DNA of 64,000 nucleotides, taken from positions 1 through 64,000 of the forward strand of contig JARROJ010000005.1 in NCBI GenBank assembly GCA_037384065.1, read 5' to 3'. A program made the translations under genes and the position numbers. This document shows, piece by piece, positions 63,334-64,000 of the stretch (positions within the stretch are counted from its first letter, which is position 1; each line of letters begins with the position of its first letter). The notes under the pieces are model-generated. The model did not search any database. It worked only from the letters and a program-made list of their open reading frames with translations, and had not been told where the DNA came from. Source of the DNA: JABDPF01 sp037384065 (lineage in GTDB: Bacteria > Pseudomonadota > Gammaproteobacteria > Xanthomonadales > SZUA-36).

Positions 63334-64000
63334 ATGCAGAACGAACTCCACATCCTCGACCTGATCATGCAGGCCAGCTGGCTGGTCAAGGGCGTCATGT
63401 TGCTGCTCCTGCTGGCTTCGGTGGCGTCCTGGGTCATCATCTTCCGCAAGCGCCAGATTCTCAACCGCGCCGAAAAGGAAGCCGATACCTTCGAGGAAAA
63501 ATTCTGGTCCGGCACCGACCTGACGGCGATGCACGAGGCGATCACGGGGGCTCACCGCAAGACCGACGGCATGGAGCGGATCTTCGAGTCGGGGTTTTCC
63601 GAATTCCTGCGCATGCGGCAACAGGGCCGGATGGGGCCCAACGCCATGGTCGACGGCGCGCAACGCTCGATGCGCATCGCGCTGACCCGCGAGACCGAGG
63701 AACTGGAGTTCCGCCTGAATTTCCTGGCGACGGTCGGCTCCACCAGCCCCTACATCGGCCTGTTCGGCACGGTGTGGGGCATCATGACGTCGTTTCACCA
63801 GCTGGCCAACGTGAACCAGGCGACGATCGCGATGGTGGCGCCCGGAATTTCCGAGGCCCTGATCGCGACCGCGATGGGTCTGTTCGCGGCCATTCCGGCG
63901 GTCATCGCCTACAACCGTTTTTCCAACCAGGTGGAACGGCTGGAAGTGCGCTACGACAACTTCAAGGAAGAGTTTTCCAGCATCCTGCAGCGCCAGGCCC
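63334..64000 (+). CDS. tolQ: Tol-Pal system protein TolQ (3' end beyond window)
   Basis: This is the proton-channel subunit of the TolQR motor that energises outer-membrane constriction. The visible 222 residues contain the first helix (about 15-36), the cytoplasmic helical loop (MRQQGRMGPNAMVDGAQRSM), the second helix VGSTSPYIGLFGTVWGIMTSF and the third helix ALIATAMGLFAAIPAVIAYNRF. Translation starts 5 bases after ybgC. The gene is cut by the window edge only a few residues short of the usual 225-230. Confidence 0.96.
   Translation, partial: MQNELHILDLIMQASWLVKGVMLLLLLASVASWVIIFRKRQILNRAEKEADTFEEKFWSGTDLTAMHEAITGAHRKTDGMERIFESGFSEFLRMRQQGRMGPNAMVDGAQRSMRIALTRETEELEFRLNFLATVGSTSPYIGLFGTVWGIMTSFHQLANVNQATIAMVAPGISEALIATAMGLFAAIPAVIAYNRFSNQVERLEVRYDNFKEEFSSILQRQA

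Overview
The window is a high-GC, densely coded bacterial chromosome segment with no rRNA, tRNA, CRISPR array, transposase or prophage that I can recognise. Gene content and order point to a gammaproteobacterium outside the enterics: map-glnD-dapD-yffB-dapE, fmdB-aspS-rarD-yebC-ruvCAB-ybgC-tolQ, dusA, mazG-rmuC and clpB. A chorismatase (XanB2/FkbO/Hyg5 family), devBCA-type exporter genes and a secreted protein with a WYNPxQSGHG domain suggest a lineage near the Xanthomonadales/Chromatiales border. This placement is an inference, not a computed one. Stop/start overlaps of the ATGA, GTGA and TTGA type are very common, so most genes sit in tight operons, and several genes start with GTG or TTG.

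Region 1 (1-11.6 kb) is catabolic. A MarR-type repressor diverges from homogentisate dioxygenase, fumarylacetoacetase and maleylacetoacetate isomerase, the lower tyrosine pathway that yields fumarate and acetoacetate. Two envelope lipoprotein genes and a DUF465 gene follow. Facing them is an operon reading ETF-quinone oxidoreductase, etfB, etfA, acetoacetyl-CoA synthetase and a chorismatase. Acetoacetate from region 1 can be activated by the synthetase, so the two blocks fit together metabolically. Region 2 (11.7-18.1 kb) holds a secreted protein and a four-gene operon: a DevB/DevC/DevA-type exporter whose ATPase carries a C-terminal GAF domain, then a patatin phospholipase with a cyclic-nucleotide-binding domain.

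Region 3 (18.3-38.8 kb) is housekeeping and regulation: dusA, a small secreted protein, a PhoP/PhoQ-like pair, mazG, rmuC, prmC, an RND efflux pump with its adaptor, map, glnD, dapD, yffB, dapE and clpB. The 500-base gap before clpB holds two related, oppositely oriented palindromic repeats, and a fragment of the same family lies at the window's left edge.

Region 4 (38.8-51.1 kb) is the most unusual part: a 12-gene minus-strand operon for a respiratory-type membrane complex. It has Mrp-antiporter-like subunits (E, F, G, two B-type pieces, C and a fused double D), then NuoH-, NuoB-, NuoC- and NuoD-like subunits, a ferredoxin-GltD fusion and a ferritin-like protein. The order matches, as I remember it, the archaeal MBX/MBS operon, with two antiporter subunits fused and an NAD(P)H-type flavoprotein fused to the NuoI-like subunit. 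The NuoD-like protein keeps a CxxC where hydrogenases bind nickel but lacks the complex I quinone residues. A winged-helix regulator is divergently transcribed across an AT-rich, palindrome-bearing gap.

Region 5 (51.1-64 kb) carries a glutamine amidotransferase, proA and proB with a zinc-peptidase lipoprotein, and then fmdB, aspS, rarD, a lipase-like hydrolase, yebC, ruvC, ruvA, ruvB, ybgC and a tolQ that runs off the right edge.
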